Source: JAIQFL01 sp035295745
GTDB taxonomy: Bacteria; Acidobacteriota; Terriglobia; Bryobacterales; Bryobacteraceae
DNA: 64,000 nt
Assembly: GCA_035295745.1 (NCBI GenBank)
Contig: DATGIL010000075.1
Coordinates: forward strand, 1-64,000
Direction of reading: 5' to 3'
The position numbers and the translations under genes are program-made. The notes under the pieces are model-generated. The model saw only the letters and a list, made by a program, of their open reading frames with translations. It did not search any database and was not told the origin of the DNA. Position 1 is the first letter of the stretch, and the number at the start of each line of letters is the position of its first letter. Shown one piece after another: positions 33,224 through 42,658 of this stretch.

Positions 33224-36200
33224 ATGCGTTCTCTTACGATATCTGTCCCTTGTCTCATTGTCGCCGGCGCGCTGGCAGGTGTTGCACAGTCACTGCCGAC
33301 GCTCAATCTATTTCCGTCCCGAATTGTCGGGCATCCGCTTCCCGAGCAGAACGTACTCTCGTCAGTCAATCCCAACCTGGTAGAAGGGCGCGAGTTATTC
33401 GGACCGGAAGGCATCGCTCTCGACACCTCGGCCTCTCCGCCGATTCTTTACGTCGCCGACACTTTCAACAACCGTGTGCTGGCATGGCAGAATGCCAGCG
33501 GATTCACCAACGGCCAAAAGGCCGACCTGGTGATCGGACAGATCGATTTCTACAGCACCCAGGCTCAGGGTCCCGGCAGACAATTCCAAACGGGACTATC
33601 CGCGCCGACCGGCCTGGCAGTCTCGGGCGGCGACCTCTACATTGCCGATAGCGGCAACAATCGCGTGCTCCGCTTCCGCAAGCCCTTCCAGAATGCGGGA
33701 AACCTCTTTCCCGACCTCTTCATCGGCCAGCCGAACCTGAACTCCAATATTCCCAACAATAACGGGACTTCCGGCCCCAGCGCCGTCGGCCTGAACTTCA
33801 TCTCTAACGGAAAGCTGCAAACCGTCAATCTCACCTTCGATACCGCCGGCAACCTCTGGATGACCGATCCCGGCAACCGCCGCGTTCTCCGCTTCGCCGC
33901 GTCCGACCTCGCCAGCGGCGGTGGGCCGCTCACCGCCAACCTGCTGATCGGCAACCTGGGAATCTTCACCTCCGTGCAGCCTGCGATCACGGCGGCAACC
34001 GCTACCCAAGGGAATCTCTTTGCAACTCCGTCCGCCCTTGCCTTCGATCCCGCCGGACGTCTGTTCGTCTCCGACGGCGACGGCACCTCCTTCGCACGGG
34101 TCCTGGTATTTCTGCCGCCCTTTACCAATAGCAGTTCCGCATCGCGCATCATGGGCGTCTTTCCGCCCAACTCGACCCCCGCCCAGGATCAGATCAGCAA
34201 GACCGTCTTCTACTCCATCAACTCCATCTTTTTCGTCCCGGGGAGCACTCCCAAAGTGGGCCTCGTCGATCAACTCGGCAGCCGCATCCTACTCTTCGAT
34301 TCCTACGACAATTGGCCCGACCCGTCCACCAGTTTCTCTCCGCAGGCGACGGCCGTAGTCGGACAGCCCAGCTTTACCAGCCTGAACGCCAACGCCGGCA
34401 CTACATTTATCCCTCCCTCGTCCACGTCGACTTTGTACTACCCATCGGCGGCCGTCCTCCAGGGCAATGACCTCTTCGTCGCCGATGCCGGCAATAACCG
34501 CGTGCTCGATCTTCCCGTGGTAAACAGCGTCCCCGGCCCAGCCACGCGCGTCCTCGGGCAAGATCGCTTCGATATGAGCGCCTCAAATCTCATCGAAGGC
34601 AAGGAATTCGATTTCACGGCGAGCACCAGTTCCGGGACCATTGCGGAGGGCGGCGTCACGATCGATAATAGCGGCGACACGCCACATTTGTATGTCGCCG
34701 ATTTCGCCAATAACCGCGTCCTGGGCTTCAAGGATTTTCGCAGCCTGGCCGCCAATGTCCGTGCCGACATCGTCATTGGTCAGGCGGATTTCAATTCGGG
34801 ACTCTGCAACCAGACGGGCGACCCCAACCACCTTACCGCTGGCACTCTGTGCCGCCCGACCAGCGTAATAACCGATTCCAACGGCAATCTTTATGTAGCC
34901 GATTCGGGCAACGGACGAGTCTTACGATTCCCCGCGCCGTTCGCGCACCAAGGCCTCGAGCAGGCCGACCTAGTCCTGGGACAGCATAACTTCAACACCA
35001 AGATCACCGATCCCAGTAGCTTCACCATGTCGGCGCCTTACGGTCTGGCCTTCGCGGCGAACAACGGATTGCTGGTGTCCGACGTGGTACACAATCGCGT
35101 GCTCTTCTTCGCTTTCAATAGCAGCGGCGGCTTCGATCCTACCGCCGACAGCGGGAAAGCAGCTTCCAAAGTGCTCGGCCAGCAGAACTTTACCACCACT
35201 ACGAGCGGCAACGCCGATTCGCAGATGAATGGGCCGCGTCACATCGCCGCCGACACTGACGGCCGCCCTTATGTCGTCGATACCGGTAACAATCGGGTCA
35301 TGATCTTTGACGGGATCGGAGCCGCGCCCAGCGGCGCGTCAGCAGCGCACATCTTGAACGGCTTCAATGTGCCGCATGGGATTTTCGTCAACCAGACGAC
35401 CGGTGAGATTTGGGTCACGAACACCAATTCGGGCACGGTCCTGCGATTTCCCCAGTACCAATCGCTGCTGCTCAGTGACGCTTCCAATGGCGGCGTACAG
35501 GACGCGGGCGCACCGGTCGACGTGACCCAGGATCCGTACGGCGACCTGATCGTCGCGGACGCCAGCAATCGTGTGGCGCTCTATTTCCCTGGCGTACAAG
35601 CCATGAATGGCGCGAATTTCATTCCGTCTTATCATTTGTCTCCGGGGATGCTCGCCGCGTTGTGCGCCGCTAATAGCAACTGCTCGAACGGCGCGGCCAT
35701 CTTCGGCGCCAACACCGTCGACAACTCGACGCGCCCGAATCCTCTGCCAATGCCGACTTCGCTCGACAACGTGCAGTTGAACCTCAATTTCACGGACAGC
35801 AACGGGAATCCGCAGACCGTTGCCGCGCCCTTGTATTACGTCTCGCCGACACAGATCGTCTTTTATGTTCCGATGAGCGCGCCCACCAGCGGCACCGTGA
35901 ATCTGGAAGTGGTGCAGACCACCACGGGCCGTCTTTATGCCGCCGGACCCACCACGATGAATACTTACTCACCGGCGGTTTTCATGCAGCAATACGCCGG
36001 CAAATTGCGTCCCGCGTCGGTGCTCAATCAGGATAATACGCTCAACTCCCCCAGCAATCCGGCGCTCCGTGGATCCACCATCCAGATCTTCGCAACCGGC
36101 CAGGGCTTTGTGCCCGGTGCGCCGTCGGATGGCAGCGCAGCCCCGTCCCCGCCGCTGAACACGCCGTTCACGCCGCGTGTCGGGATCAACTTCATCTACA

Positions 36201-36409
36201 CCGATCAGTACACACCCGGACAGGGCGACCCGGCGGACAAGCAATTTGTCTCGTTCTCCGGATTAGCGCCAGGCGAAGTGGGAGTGTGGCAGATCAACGT
36301 GCAGATTCCGATCAATGTGTCGCCCGGTGCGCAGATTCCGTTGTACATCTCAACGGGAAGCTTGCTGAGCACCGACGGCAGCTTCTACACCACCATCGCC
36401 GTGAAGTAG
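33224..36409 (+). CDS. NHL-repeat protein with TIGR03437 C-terminal domain
   Basis: A 1061-residue exported protein. After a signal peptide (ends near GALAGVAQS) there are at least eight NHL-type blades with the pattern ADSGNNRVLRF / VADTFNNRVLAW, giving a beta-propeller or two (residues ~65-790). The last ~215 residues form a TIGR03437 domain (YYVSPTQIVFYVP, RGSTIQIFATGQGFVPGAP, GVWQINVQIP), a family typical of Solibacteres and related to Ig-like surface modules. Probably a cell-surface or secreted binding protein. There is no good Shine-Dalgarno. It is divergent from the methyltransferase operon. Confidence 0.9.
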   Translation: MRSLTISVPCLIVAGALAGVAQSLPTLNLFPSRIVGHPLPEQNVLSSVNPNLVEGRELFGPEGIALDTSASPPILYVADTFNNRVLAWQNASGFTNGQKADLVIGQIDFYSTQAQGPGRQFQTGLSAPTGLAVSGGDLYIADSGNNRVLRFRKPFQNAGNLFPDLFIGQPNLNSNIPNNNGTSGPSAVGLNFISNGKLQTVNLTFDTAGNLWMTDPGNRRVLRFAASDLASGGGPLTANLLIGNLGIFTSVQPAITAATATQGNLFATPSALAFDPAGRLFVSDGDGTSFARVLVFLPPFTNSSSASRIMGVFPPNSTPAQDQISKTVFYSINSIFFVPGSTPKVGLVDQLGSRILLFDSYDNWPDPSTSFSPQATAVVGQPSFTSLNANAGTTFIPPSSTSTLYYPSAAVLQGNDLFVADAGNNRVLDLPVVNSVPGPATRVLGQDRFDMSASNLIEGKEFDFTASTSSGTIAEGGVTIDNSGDTPHLYVADFANNRVLGFKDFRSLAANVRADIVIGQADFNSGLCNQTGDPNHLTAGTLCRPTSVITDSNGNLYVADSGNGRVLRFPAPFAHQGLEQADLVLGQHNFNTKITDPSSFTMSAPYGLAFAANNGLLVSDVVHNRVLFFAFNSSGGFDPTADSGKAASKVLGQQNFTTTTSGNADSQMNGPRHIAADTDGRPYVVDTGNNRVMIFDGIGAAPSGASAAHILNGFNVPHGIFVNQTTGEIWVTNTNSGTVLRFPQYQSLLLSDASNGGVQDAGAPVDVTQDPYGDLIVADASNRVALYFPGVQAMNGANFIPSYHLSPGMLAALCAANSNCSNGAAIFGANTVDNSTRPNPLPMPTSLDNVQLNLNFTDSNGNPQTVAAPLYYVSPTQIVFYVPMSAPTSGTVNLEVVQTTTGRLYAAGPTTMNTYSPAVFMQQYAGKLRPASVLNQDNTLNSPSNPALRGSTIQIFATGQGFVPGAPSDGSAAPSPPLNTPFTPRVGINFIYTDQYTPGQGDPADKQFVSFSGLAPGEVGVWQINVQIPINVSPGAQIPLYISTGSLLSTDGSFYTTIAVK

Positions 36410-36563
36410 GTGGCACGGACACTCGTGTCTGCCGCGTCGACACTCTGGTCGACGCTTTTCAAATGTCCACCAAGCGTGATGCCTCTCGGTGATTTGGAAT
36501 CGGTAGACGCCCCAAAAGCGTCGAGAATAGTCTCGACGCGGCAAACACGAGTGTTTGCGCCAC
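36410..36563. repeat. Palindromic element, family B, full copy
   Basis: 154-bp element bounded by 31-bp terminal inverted repeats with 27 identities: the left end begins GTGGCACGGACACTCGTGTC, the right end is the complement of GTGGCGCAAACACTCGTGTT, both ending GCCGCGTCGA. The interior has further inverted CGACGCTTTT / AAAAGCGTCG. It starts right after the stop codon of the TIGR03437 gene. Confidence 0.88.
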
Positions 36564-36570
36564 GTCTATC

Positions 36571-37944
36571 TCAATCTACGGAGAAGACGTAGTCATATTT
36601 CGAGCGCTCCGCGGCCAGCGCAGCATTGACTTTCACACGATCCACCTGAACATCTTTGTCCCGAAAGTGAAGCGCGACGATGAAATACAGCAGGTAGTCG
36701 TCCACCGGGCACGGATCGGATAGAAACAGAACCTTGGCAGCGTGAGGAAGTTTCGGATTCACAACAGCCAGTCGCTCGATCACCGGCCGTGTCTGTTGGA
36801 TCGCGGCCGGTACCCACGCGTTTCCAAGCGGCTTCTCATGCCGGTGAGCGGGGATCACGGCCGCCGTCACCAAAGCGAATAAGACGAGCTGTTCCAGCCG
36901 GACTCCGCATACCACTGGCCGATTTCGAAATCCACGTAGCGCCCCATCGCGCAGCAGCACCAATGCCCGACTTGCATACAGATACCACCCCGGCAGCGTC
37001 AAGTACATCACGAAGAACCCGCGCGGATTGATAAAGATGAAGGGCAGAGCCCCGATCAGCGCAAGACACCACGCGAAGAGCAGGTCCCGATTGCGCGCGG
37101 CAATCGCCAGCGCGAGCATCCCCACCCACACTGCAATCACCGTAAAGTTGCTGAACTTCACCGCATGATAGAACAGGTCGAATAGATAATGTTGCCAGCC
37201 TGCGAGGAAGATCCGGGCCGAAGGCTGCGGGAGGTAATCGGGATTGAGCGTCATCCGGTGCGCGCCGGCAGTCTTAAATGCAAGGTACGCAATCGTGATG
37301 GGAATCGACAGAACCGGGAACCATGCGTGATGGCGAATCTCCCTGCCAATGGCGGCCATCGAGAGCTTGCCCCGGTAATAAATCATCTCGTAAACCAGCA
37401 TCAGCACGGGCAGCGTTACGGCCATCTCCTTGGAGCCAAGCGCACCCAGATAGAGAACTGCCAGAACACCCACATCCGCCGCGCCTGCTCCCCGGCTTCT
37501 GTTCCGCACGAGGAGGTAATAAACGAAGGCGCAGTAATAAAAGAAGAAACACAACAAGTCGAAGATTATGGACGAGATGTAGTACAGGTCCGCGAGGTGC
37601 GCATGATAGGCGCCGATGACGCAGGCCAGGATCGCGATTTCACGCGACCCTGACACCAACCTGCAGAACTCATAGAGAAGTGCCAGGTTCGCCAATAGAA
37701 GTACGAAACACAAAAACCGGTACGGCAGCGGATTCAATCCAAAACCGGCGAATAGGGCGCGGTATGCCAAGGCCCCAATCGGCCGATCGTTCTGGATCAG
37801 TTTCCAGATAGGAGGAAACCATGCCGCATACAGGTTCATCATCTCGTCGGGAGCGAAGTAACCCCGAATTCCGTCCCCGGCAAATGCGAAAAAGATCCCC
37901 AAGGGCACGACACCGGCCAACAAGCGCACCCGATTCTGCGACAT
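36571..37944 (-). CDS. Polytopic membrane protein, GT39/PMT-like
   Basis: About 457 residues from ATG 37944 (a TTG at 37956 is possible). There are 9-11 hydrophobic segments and a long first periplasmic loop with FAPDEMMNLYAA, where an Asp-Glu pair resembles the catalytic acidic residues of GT-C (PMT/ArnT) glycosyltransferases. The C-terminal ~100 residues are soluble. The substrate, probably a polyprenyl-phosphate sugar, is an inference. No other envelope-glycan gene is adjacent. Confidence 0.75.
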   Translation of the reverse strand: MSQNRVRLLAGVVPLGIFFAFAGDGIRGYFAPDEMMNLYAAWFPPIWKLIQNDRPIGALAYRALFAGFGLNPLPYRFLCFVLLLANLALLYEFCRLVSGSREIAILACVIGAYHAHLADLYYISSIIFDLLCFFFYYCAFVYYLLVRNRSRGAGAADVGVLAVLYLGALGSKEMAVTLPVLMLVYEMIYYRGKLSMAAIGREIRHHAWFPVLSIPITIAYLAFKTAGAHRMTLNPDYLPQPSARIFLAGWQHYLFDLFYHAVKFSNFTVIAVWVGMLALAIAARNRDLLFAWCLALIGALPFIFINPRGFFVMYLTLPGWYLYASRALVLLRDGALRGFRNRPVVCGVRLEQLVLFALVTAAVIPAHRHEKPLGNAWVPAAIQQTRPVIERLAVVNPKLPHAAKVLFLSDPCPVDDYLLYFIVALHFRDKDVQVDRVKVNAALAAERSKYDYVFSVD

Positions 37945-37981
37945 CAATATCCGCAAATTCTAGCATCCGTCGCAGGCTTCT

Positions 37982-39637
37982 CTACCTCCAGCTCTCTACA
38001 TCCGCGCCTTTCGGAGCTGCTCCGCGCATATAGTCGCCAAAGACGCGCACGAAGTGCGTCAGCATCGGCACACCTTTGGGGATCTCTCCGGTGTAACAGT
38101 GCGGCTCGTTATTGCCGAAATCGAAAGACCCTCCATAATAGGGACCCTTGCCGGGCAATTTGGTGCTTTCCAGAAACTGCTGCATCCGGTGCGCCGCGGC
38201 GTCCAGGTAGAAAGTGTCCTTGGTGCCCATCGTGACGTGGAGCTTCCCGGCGAGCTTTGGGCCGAGCCGCTCCCAATCCCGAATTAGCAGCGCCGTCAGA
38301 TCGTAGTGTTCGCGCCAATACCTGGCCACCTCGGGATCGATCGCGCCGGTCTCGGCGTTCCATAGCTTGGCCGGATACCCATCGGCATCGGTAGGGCCAA
38401 AGGTGGCATGGAAGGCGTCCAGTTGGCCTCCAGACCTGCCGCGCGTCCCGAGAACCGCCTCCTGCCGGCTGAAAGATTCCACCGTCGCCAGGATCCGGTC
38501 GTTAGGCAGGCGGCCCAGAAGTTTCGGGAACCGCTCGAACGGTCCTTCATCATAGTAGGCATTCCTGTCGGTATAAAGATCGATGCTCTGGAAAGCGTGG
38601 TGGTCCACCGGATCGGGACAGAACCCCCAGGCCCCGCCAAAATACTCGGGGTAGAAAATCTGCTGCGCCAGGGTCATCCAGCCACCGGTGGACCCACCGA
38701 ATACCACGCGCGCCCATGGTTCACCGATGCCGCGAAACTGTTTTTCCACGGCGGGATACAACTCCTTGGTGAGCGCGTCGCCGTAAGGGCCGGCGTTGGC
38801 AGTGTTCACGCCATAGGAGTCGTCGTAGTAGGGGGTAGCGTGGCTGGTGACCACCAGCAGCATGCGAGGTAGGCGGCCGGAAGTCCAATCCTGATAGAAC
38901 TGGTAACTCTCTCCGCCGCGTCCGCGCGCATCGGGATCCGGCGGGGTCTCGCGGAATTGAAAGAAGTCGCCGCCGAAATGGGTCTGCAGAAATGCTACGG
39001 GATAGTGCTGGGTGCTCTGGTCGAAGTCGCGTGGGACCAATACCGTCGCTTCGAGCCAAACCGGACGGCCCCAGAACGCCGTCAGCAGGGCACTCTCGAG
39101 CCGAAGGTGGCGGATGTACTTGGTGTCTTTCGGACTGTCAATGGGCGGTATGGTCTGGGTGAGCTCGAACTGCACCACTGATGACCCGGTCACCTCGACG
39201 CGTTGCGGCCGGCTGTACAAATTGCCTGGGGAGCGGTTCCACTGCTGCCCTTCACCATGGTCGGAGTGCAACTTCAGAACGTGGCCGTCGGCGCGGTGAA
39301 AGGTCTCATAGACATTAAGCACGGCCTGCACGTTGTAGGTGCCAGGAGGCAGATCGGCAAGCGTGTGTAGGGGAGCGCCCGGCGTGTCCGGGCCCATTTC
39401 GACTGGGTCGCCAGGCTTCCAGCCGTCCACGTCTTTCCCAAATATCTGTTGGGTAGGCAGGCCCCACGTCACTTGGAACCTGGGCTCGCCCTCCATTTGC
39501 TTGGACACCACGACTATGAGTCGCCCGTCGCGTGCCGCAGGCCCGGCTTCGGACGGCAGTTTCACTTGAAAACGGGTAGAGGCGGTGAGTTGAGCAGCAG
39601 CGAGGAGAACTAACCAAGAGGCACGCATGAGGGCCAT
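37982..39637 (-). CDS. Exported esterase-like alpha/beta hydrolase
   Basis: About 551 residues. The signal peptide begins at MALMRASWLVLLAAAQLTAS (ATG 39637 or 39628). N-terminal ~200 residues form a beta-sandwich; the rest is a putative esterase domain (PF00756-like) with nucleophile elbow GGSTGGW near residue 316 and DWTSGRLPRMLLVVTSHATP before it. It resembles secreted feruloyl-esterase-like or enterochelin-esterase-like enzymes, substrate unknown. The frame extends upstream to 39790 only through repeat DNA, so those residues were left out. Confidence 0.82.
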   Translation of the reverse strand: MALMRASWLVLLAAAQLTASTRFQVKLPSEAGPAARDGRLIVVVSKQMEGEPRFQVTWGLPTQQIFGKDVDGWKPGDPVEMGPDTPGAPLHTLADLPPGTYNVQAVLNVYETFHRADGHVLKLHSDHGEGQQWNRSPGNLYSRPQRVEVTGSSVVQFELTQTIPPIDSPKDTKYIRHLRLESALLTAFWGRPVWLEATVLVPRDFDQSTQHYPVAFLQTHFGGDFFQFRETPPDPDARGRGGESYQFYQDWTSGRLPRMLLVVTSHATPYYDDSYGVNTANAGPYGDALTKELYPAVEKQFRGIGEPWARVVFGGSTGGWMTLAQQIFYPEYFGGAWGFCPDPVDHHAFQSIDLYTDRNAYYDEGPFERFPKLLGRLPNDRILATVESFSRQEAVLGTRGRSGGQLDAFHATFGPTDADGYPAKLWNAETGAIDPEVARYWREHYDLTALLIRDWERLGPKLAGKLHVTMGTKDTFYLDAAAHRMQQFLESTKLPGKGPYYGGSFDFGNNEPHCYTGEIPKGVPMLTHFVRVFGDYMRGAAPKGADVESWR

Positions 39638-39670
39638 TATATCGATGGCGGATGCAATCAGCCGCCGAAG

Positions 39671-39882
39671 TACATCGTTTTGTTGAAACGGCCCCGTATT
39701 CAGGCAAGAACGCTCCCTCACGGTCGCGGCTCGTAACGTGCCCAATGCGTTCCCGCGATACGTGCGCCTGCGAGCCGCGCGCGTCAGCAAGCGATCTGGC
39801 CATACGCCTACGAGCCGCGCGCGTCAGCAAGCGGTCTGACGATACGTCGGCGGGCTTCCGGGAAAAGTTCGACTCCCGTGCA
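39671..39882. repeat. REP-like element (family A), inverted copy with conserved ends
   Basis: Both hairpin arms occur in the opposite orientation, with two units (CGAGCCGCGCGCGTCAGCAAG is repeated in part). The left end TACATCGTTTT and the block GGCAAGAACGCTCCCTCACGG match the terminus of the element at 53703-53971, so this is probably another full copy of the same transposable unit. No clean target duplication was found. Confidence 0.75.
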
Positions 39883-39918
39883 AATATCAGAGTAAACTGA
39901 GCGTTTAGCGAGGAGACG

Positions 39919-42495
39919 ATGACCCGATCCAAGATCGCTCTGCTTTCTTCTGCGTTGCTGACGTGCTCCGTCGTGACCGGCCAACCGGCTAAAAACGAGC
40001 CTTATTGGAACCCTGACTTGTCGCCCGAGAAGCGCGCTACCGACCTGGTCTCGCGGATGACCTTGGACGAAAAGGTCCTGCAGATGCAAAACTCCGCCCC
40101 CGCGCTCGAGCGGCTCGGCATTCCGGCCTACGACTGGTGGAACGAGGCGCTGCACGGCGTCGCCCGTGCCGGCCAAGCCACCGTATTCCCGCAAGCCATC
40201 GGGTTGGCCGCGGCCTGGGACACCGACCTGATGCATCGCGTTGCCGATACCATTTCCACCGAGGCTCGCGCCAAGTATAACGAAGCTTTACGTCAAAACG
40301 ACCACAGCCGCTATCACGGTCTCACCTTCTGGTCGCCCAACATCAATATCTTTCGCGACCCGCGCTGGGGCCGCGGCCAGGAAACCTACGGCGAGGACCC
40401 CTATCTGACGGGCCGCCTCGCAATCGCCTTCATCCAAGGACTGCAAGGCACCGATCCACACTACTTCAAGGTCATCGCCACCGCCAAGCACTACGCCGTC
40501 CACAGCGGCCCTGAGCCGTCCCGGCACCAGTTCGATGTCCAACCCAGCGAACGCGACCTGGCCGAGACCTACCTGCCTGCATTCAAAGCCGCCATTCTAG
40601 AAGGTAAGGCCGATTCCGTGATGTGCGCGTACAACCGCGTGGACGGCGTCCCCGCCTGTGCCAGTCTCGATCTCCTGCAAAAGCGGTTGCGCGGCGAATG
40701 GAACTTCCAGGGCTACATCGTCAGCGACTGCGGCGCGATCACGGACATCTTTCGCGGTCACAAGTACAAAGCGAATGCCGCGGAAGCCTCCGCGGTGGCC
40801 GTGAAAGCGGGCACCGATCTGACTTGCGGCAACGAGTATCGCGCGCTAGTCGACGCAGTCAAGAACGGGCAGATCGAAGAGGCCGAGATCAATCGATCGC
40901 TCGAGCGCCTCTTCGTGGCACGATTTAAACTCGGCATGTTCGATCCGCCGGAGCGTGTGCCTTTCTCGAAGATCCCGTATACAGAGGCCGATTCCGAAGA
41001 GCATCGCAAGCTCGCGCTGGAAGCGGCGCGCAAATCCATCGTGCTGCTGAAGAACGACAATCAAACTCTACCGCTCAAACCTGCGGTGCATCGCATTGCC
41101 GTAATCGGGCCATCGGCGGACGACCCCATCGCGCTTCTGGGCAATTACAACGGATTCTCGTCGCACCAGGTGGCGCCGCTCGAAGGTCTGGAGCGCCAGT
41201 TCGCCGGAAAGGTCGAGGTGCGATTCGCTTTGGGTGCAACTTACACGCCACAATCTCCTGCATTGGTGCCCACCGGCGCGCTTACGCCTCCCAACGGTGT
41301 GGGTCACGGATTGTTGGCCGAGTACTTCGACAATCCCGAGTTCCAAGGTCAACCGAAGGTCGGACGCGTAGAGCCGCGTCCGTTCCTGCAGACCGGTCTG
41401 GTGGATCCCGCAATTGCGGCGGCATTTCCCCAACGCGGATACTCGGTGCGCTGGTCCGGATCGCTGCACCCGACGGTTACGGGCGAATATGCCTTCCTTC
41501 CGGGAGCAGCGTTCGGACGCACTACCACTCGCATTTTTCTAGACGATCAGGAATTGATGGCCGTCGAAACCCCTGCCAACACGCCTCCCGCAAGAGGGCG
41601 GCCGCCGGTGTTGCATACGCAATTGGAAGCCGGCCACGCCTATCGCATCCGCATGGAATATCGCCCGCAGGGACCCAATACTTCGGCGCAACTGCAGTGG
41701 ATTCCTCCCGCCGCTCCGTTGTTGGCCGAAGCCGTGGATGCCGTGAAAAATGCCGATCTCGCGATAGCGTTCGTCGGACTGAATCCGAATCTGGAAGGCG
41801 AGGAGATGCCGGTGAGCGTGCCGGGGTTCCAGGGCGGCGATCGGACCGATCTCAAAATTCCGGAGTCGCAGGAACGGCTGATCGAAGCTGCGGTCGCCAC
41901 GGGCAAGCCGTTGATCATCGTGCTCACCAGCGGTAGTGCGCTCGCCGCGAACTACGAATCCGAGCACGCCGCGGCGATTTTGGCCGCCTGGTACGGCGGC
42001 GAGGAAGCCGGGACCGCGATCGCCGAGACGATTGCGGGCGTGAACAATCCCGCGGGAAGGCTCCCTGTAACCTTCTACAAGTCCGCCGACCAGTTGCCTC
42101 CTTTCGACGAGTATTCGATGAAAGGCCGCACCTATCGCTACTTCACGGGCGAGACGCTTTACGGTTTCGGATATGGCCTGAGCTATGCGAACTTCCAATA
42201 CTCTCGCGCGCGAGCGCAGCGAACGGCCGGCGGCGCTCGCGTCTCGGTTCGCGTGAAGAACGATTCGTCCCGCGATGGCGACGAGGTCGTGCAACTATAT
42301 GTGAACGGCGCCGGCGGCCAAGACGATCCGATCCGCACGTTACGTGGCTTTCAGCGCGTGCATCTGCGTGCCGGCGAGTCGCGCGACGTGGAGTTCACTT
42401 TGCGCGGAGACGATGTGCCGAAGACGAAAGCGCGGATCACAGTCGGGGGCGGACAACCTGTGGGCAAAGTCGCTTTCGCCGAGACGACGCTTTAG
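39919..42495 (+). CDS. Glycoside hydrolase family 3 enzyme with PA14 insert
   Basis: An 858-residue secreted beta-glycosidase with signal peptide (ends near CSVVTGQ). N-terminal TIM barrel has the GH3 landmarks YDWWNEALHGVAR, NIFRDPRWGRGQET and KHYAVHSGPE; catalytic nucleophile is Asp270 in YIVSDCGAI. The SDC form (not SDW) is typical of bacterial and plant beta-xylosidase-like members. After the sandwich domain begins, a PA14-like insert occupies about residues 460-590 (HGLLAEYFDN), then the sandwich resumes and a FnIII-like domain closes the protein (VKNDSSRDGDEVVQLYV). GAGGAG lies 4 nt before ATG. Role: plant-polymer degradation, inferred. Confidence 0.93.
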   Translation: MTRSKIALLSSALLTCSVVTGQPAKNEPYWNPDLSPEKRATDLVSRMTLDEKVLQMQNSAPALERLGIPAYDWWNEALHGVARAGQATVFPQAIGLAAAWDTDLMHRVADTISTEARAKYNEALRQNDHSRYHGLTFWSPNINIFRDPRWGRGQETYGEDPYLTGRLAIAFIQGLQGTDPHYFKVIATAKHYAVHSGPEPSRHQFDVQPSERDLAETYLPAFKAAILEGKADSVMCAYNRVDGVPACASLDLLQKRLRGEWNFQGYIVSDCGAITDIFRGHKYKANAAEASAVAVKAGTDLTCGNEYRALVDAVKNGQIEEAEINRSLERLFVARFKLGMFDPPERVPFSKIPYTEADSEEHRKLALEAARKSIVLLKNDNQTLPLKPAVHRIAVIGPSADDPIALLGNYNGFSSHQVAPLEGLERQFAGKVEVRFALGATYTPQSPALVPTGALTPPNGVGHGLLAEYFDNPEFQGQPKVGRVEPRPFLQTGLVDPAIAAAFPQRGYSVRWSGSLHPTVTGEYAFLPGAAFGRTTTRIFLDDQELMAVETPANTPPARGRPPVLHTQLEAGHAYRIRMEYRPQGPNTSAQLQWIPPAAPLLAEAVDAVKNADLAIAFVGLNPNLEGEEMPVSVPGFQGGDRTDLKIPESQERLIEAAVATGKPLIIVLTSGSALAANYESEHAAAILAAWYGGEEAGTAIAETIAGVNNPAGRLPVTFYKSADQLPPFDEYSMKGRTYRYFTGETLYGFGYGLSYANFQYSRARAQRTAGGARVSVRVKNDSSRDGDEVVQLYVNGAGGQDDPIRTLRGFQRVHLRAGESRDVEFTLRGDDVPKTKARITVGGGQPVGKVAFAETTL

Positions 42496-42534
42496 CGAGG
42501 CTGGGCGTCGGTACTTCAGACGTCAGGCGACGTA

Positions 42535-42585
42535 ACGACGCTTGCGAACGCGCGGGGCTCGCCATCAAGGCGCGCAACCGTATGC
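42535..42585. repeat. Degenerate REP-like palindrome (family A)
   Basis: Contains GACGCTTGCGAACGCGCGGGG and a weak right side; only one arm is well preserved. It lies in the gap between the GH3 and ThuA genes. Confidence 0.5.
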
Positions 42586-42620
42586 AACCATCGCCCGATC
42601 TTCCCGACCTTTCGCCACAA

Positions 42621-42649
42621 TTGACAAAGCCCTACAGCTTCGATATAAC
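42621..42649 (+). promoter_or_regulatory. Strong sigma70-type promoter of the ThuA gene
   Basis: TTGACA (42621-42626), a 17-bp spacer and TATAAC (42644-42649). The predicted start point near 42656 is only about 3 nt before ATG 42659, implying a leaderless mRNA. Confidence 0.7.
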
Positions 42650-42658
42650 GGGCGCACC

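Noticed and set aside
32995..33426. Upstream extension of the methyltransferase frame
   Set aside because: The frame passes through the 29-bp inverted repeat and direct repeats and gives residues unlike any methyltransferase.
39637..39790. Upstream extension of the esterase frame
   Set aside because: The added residues come from a palindromic repeat and precede the signal peptide, so they are not part of the protein.
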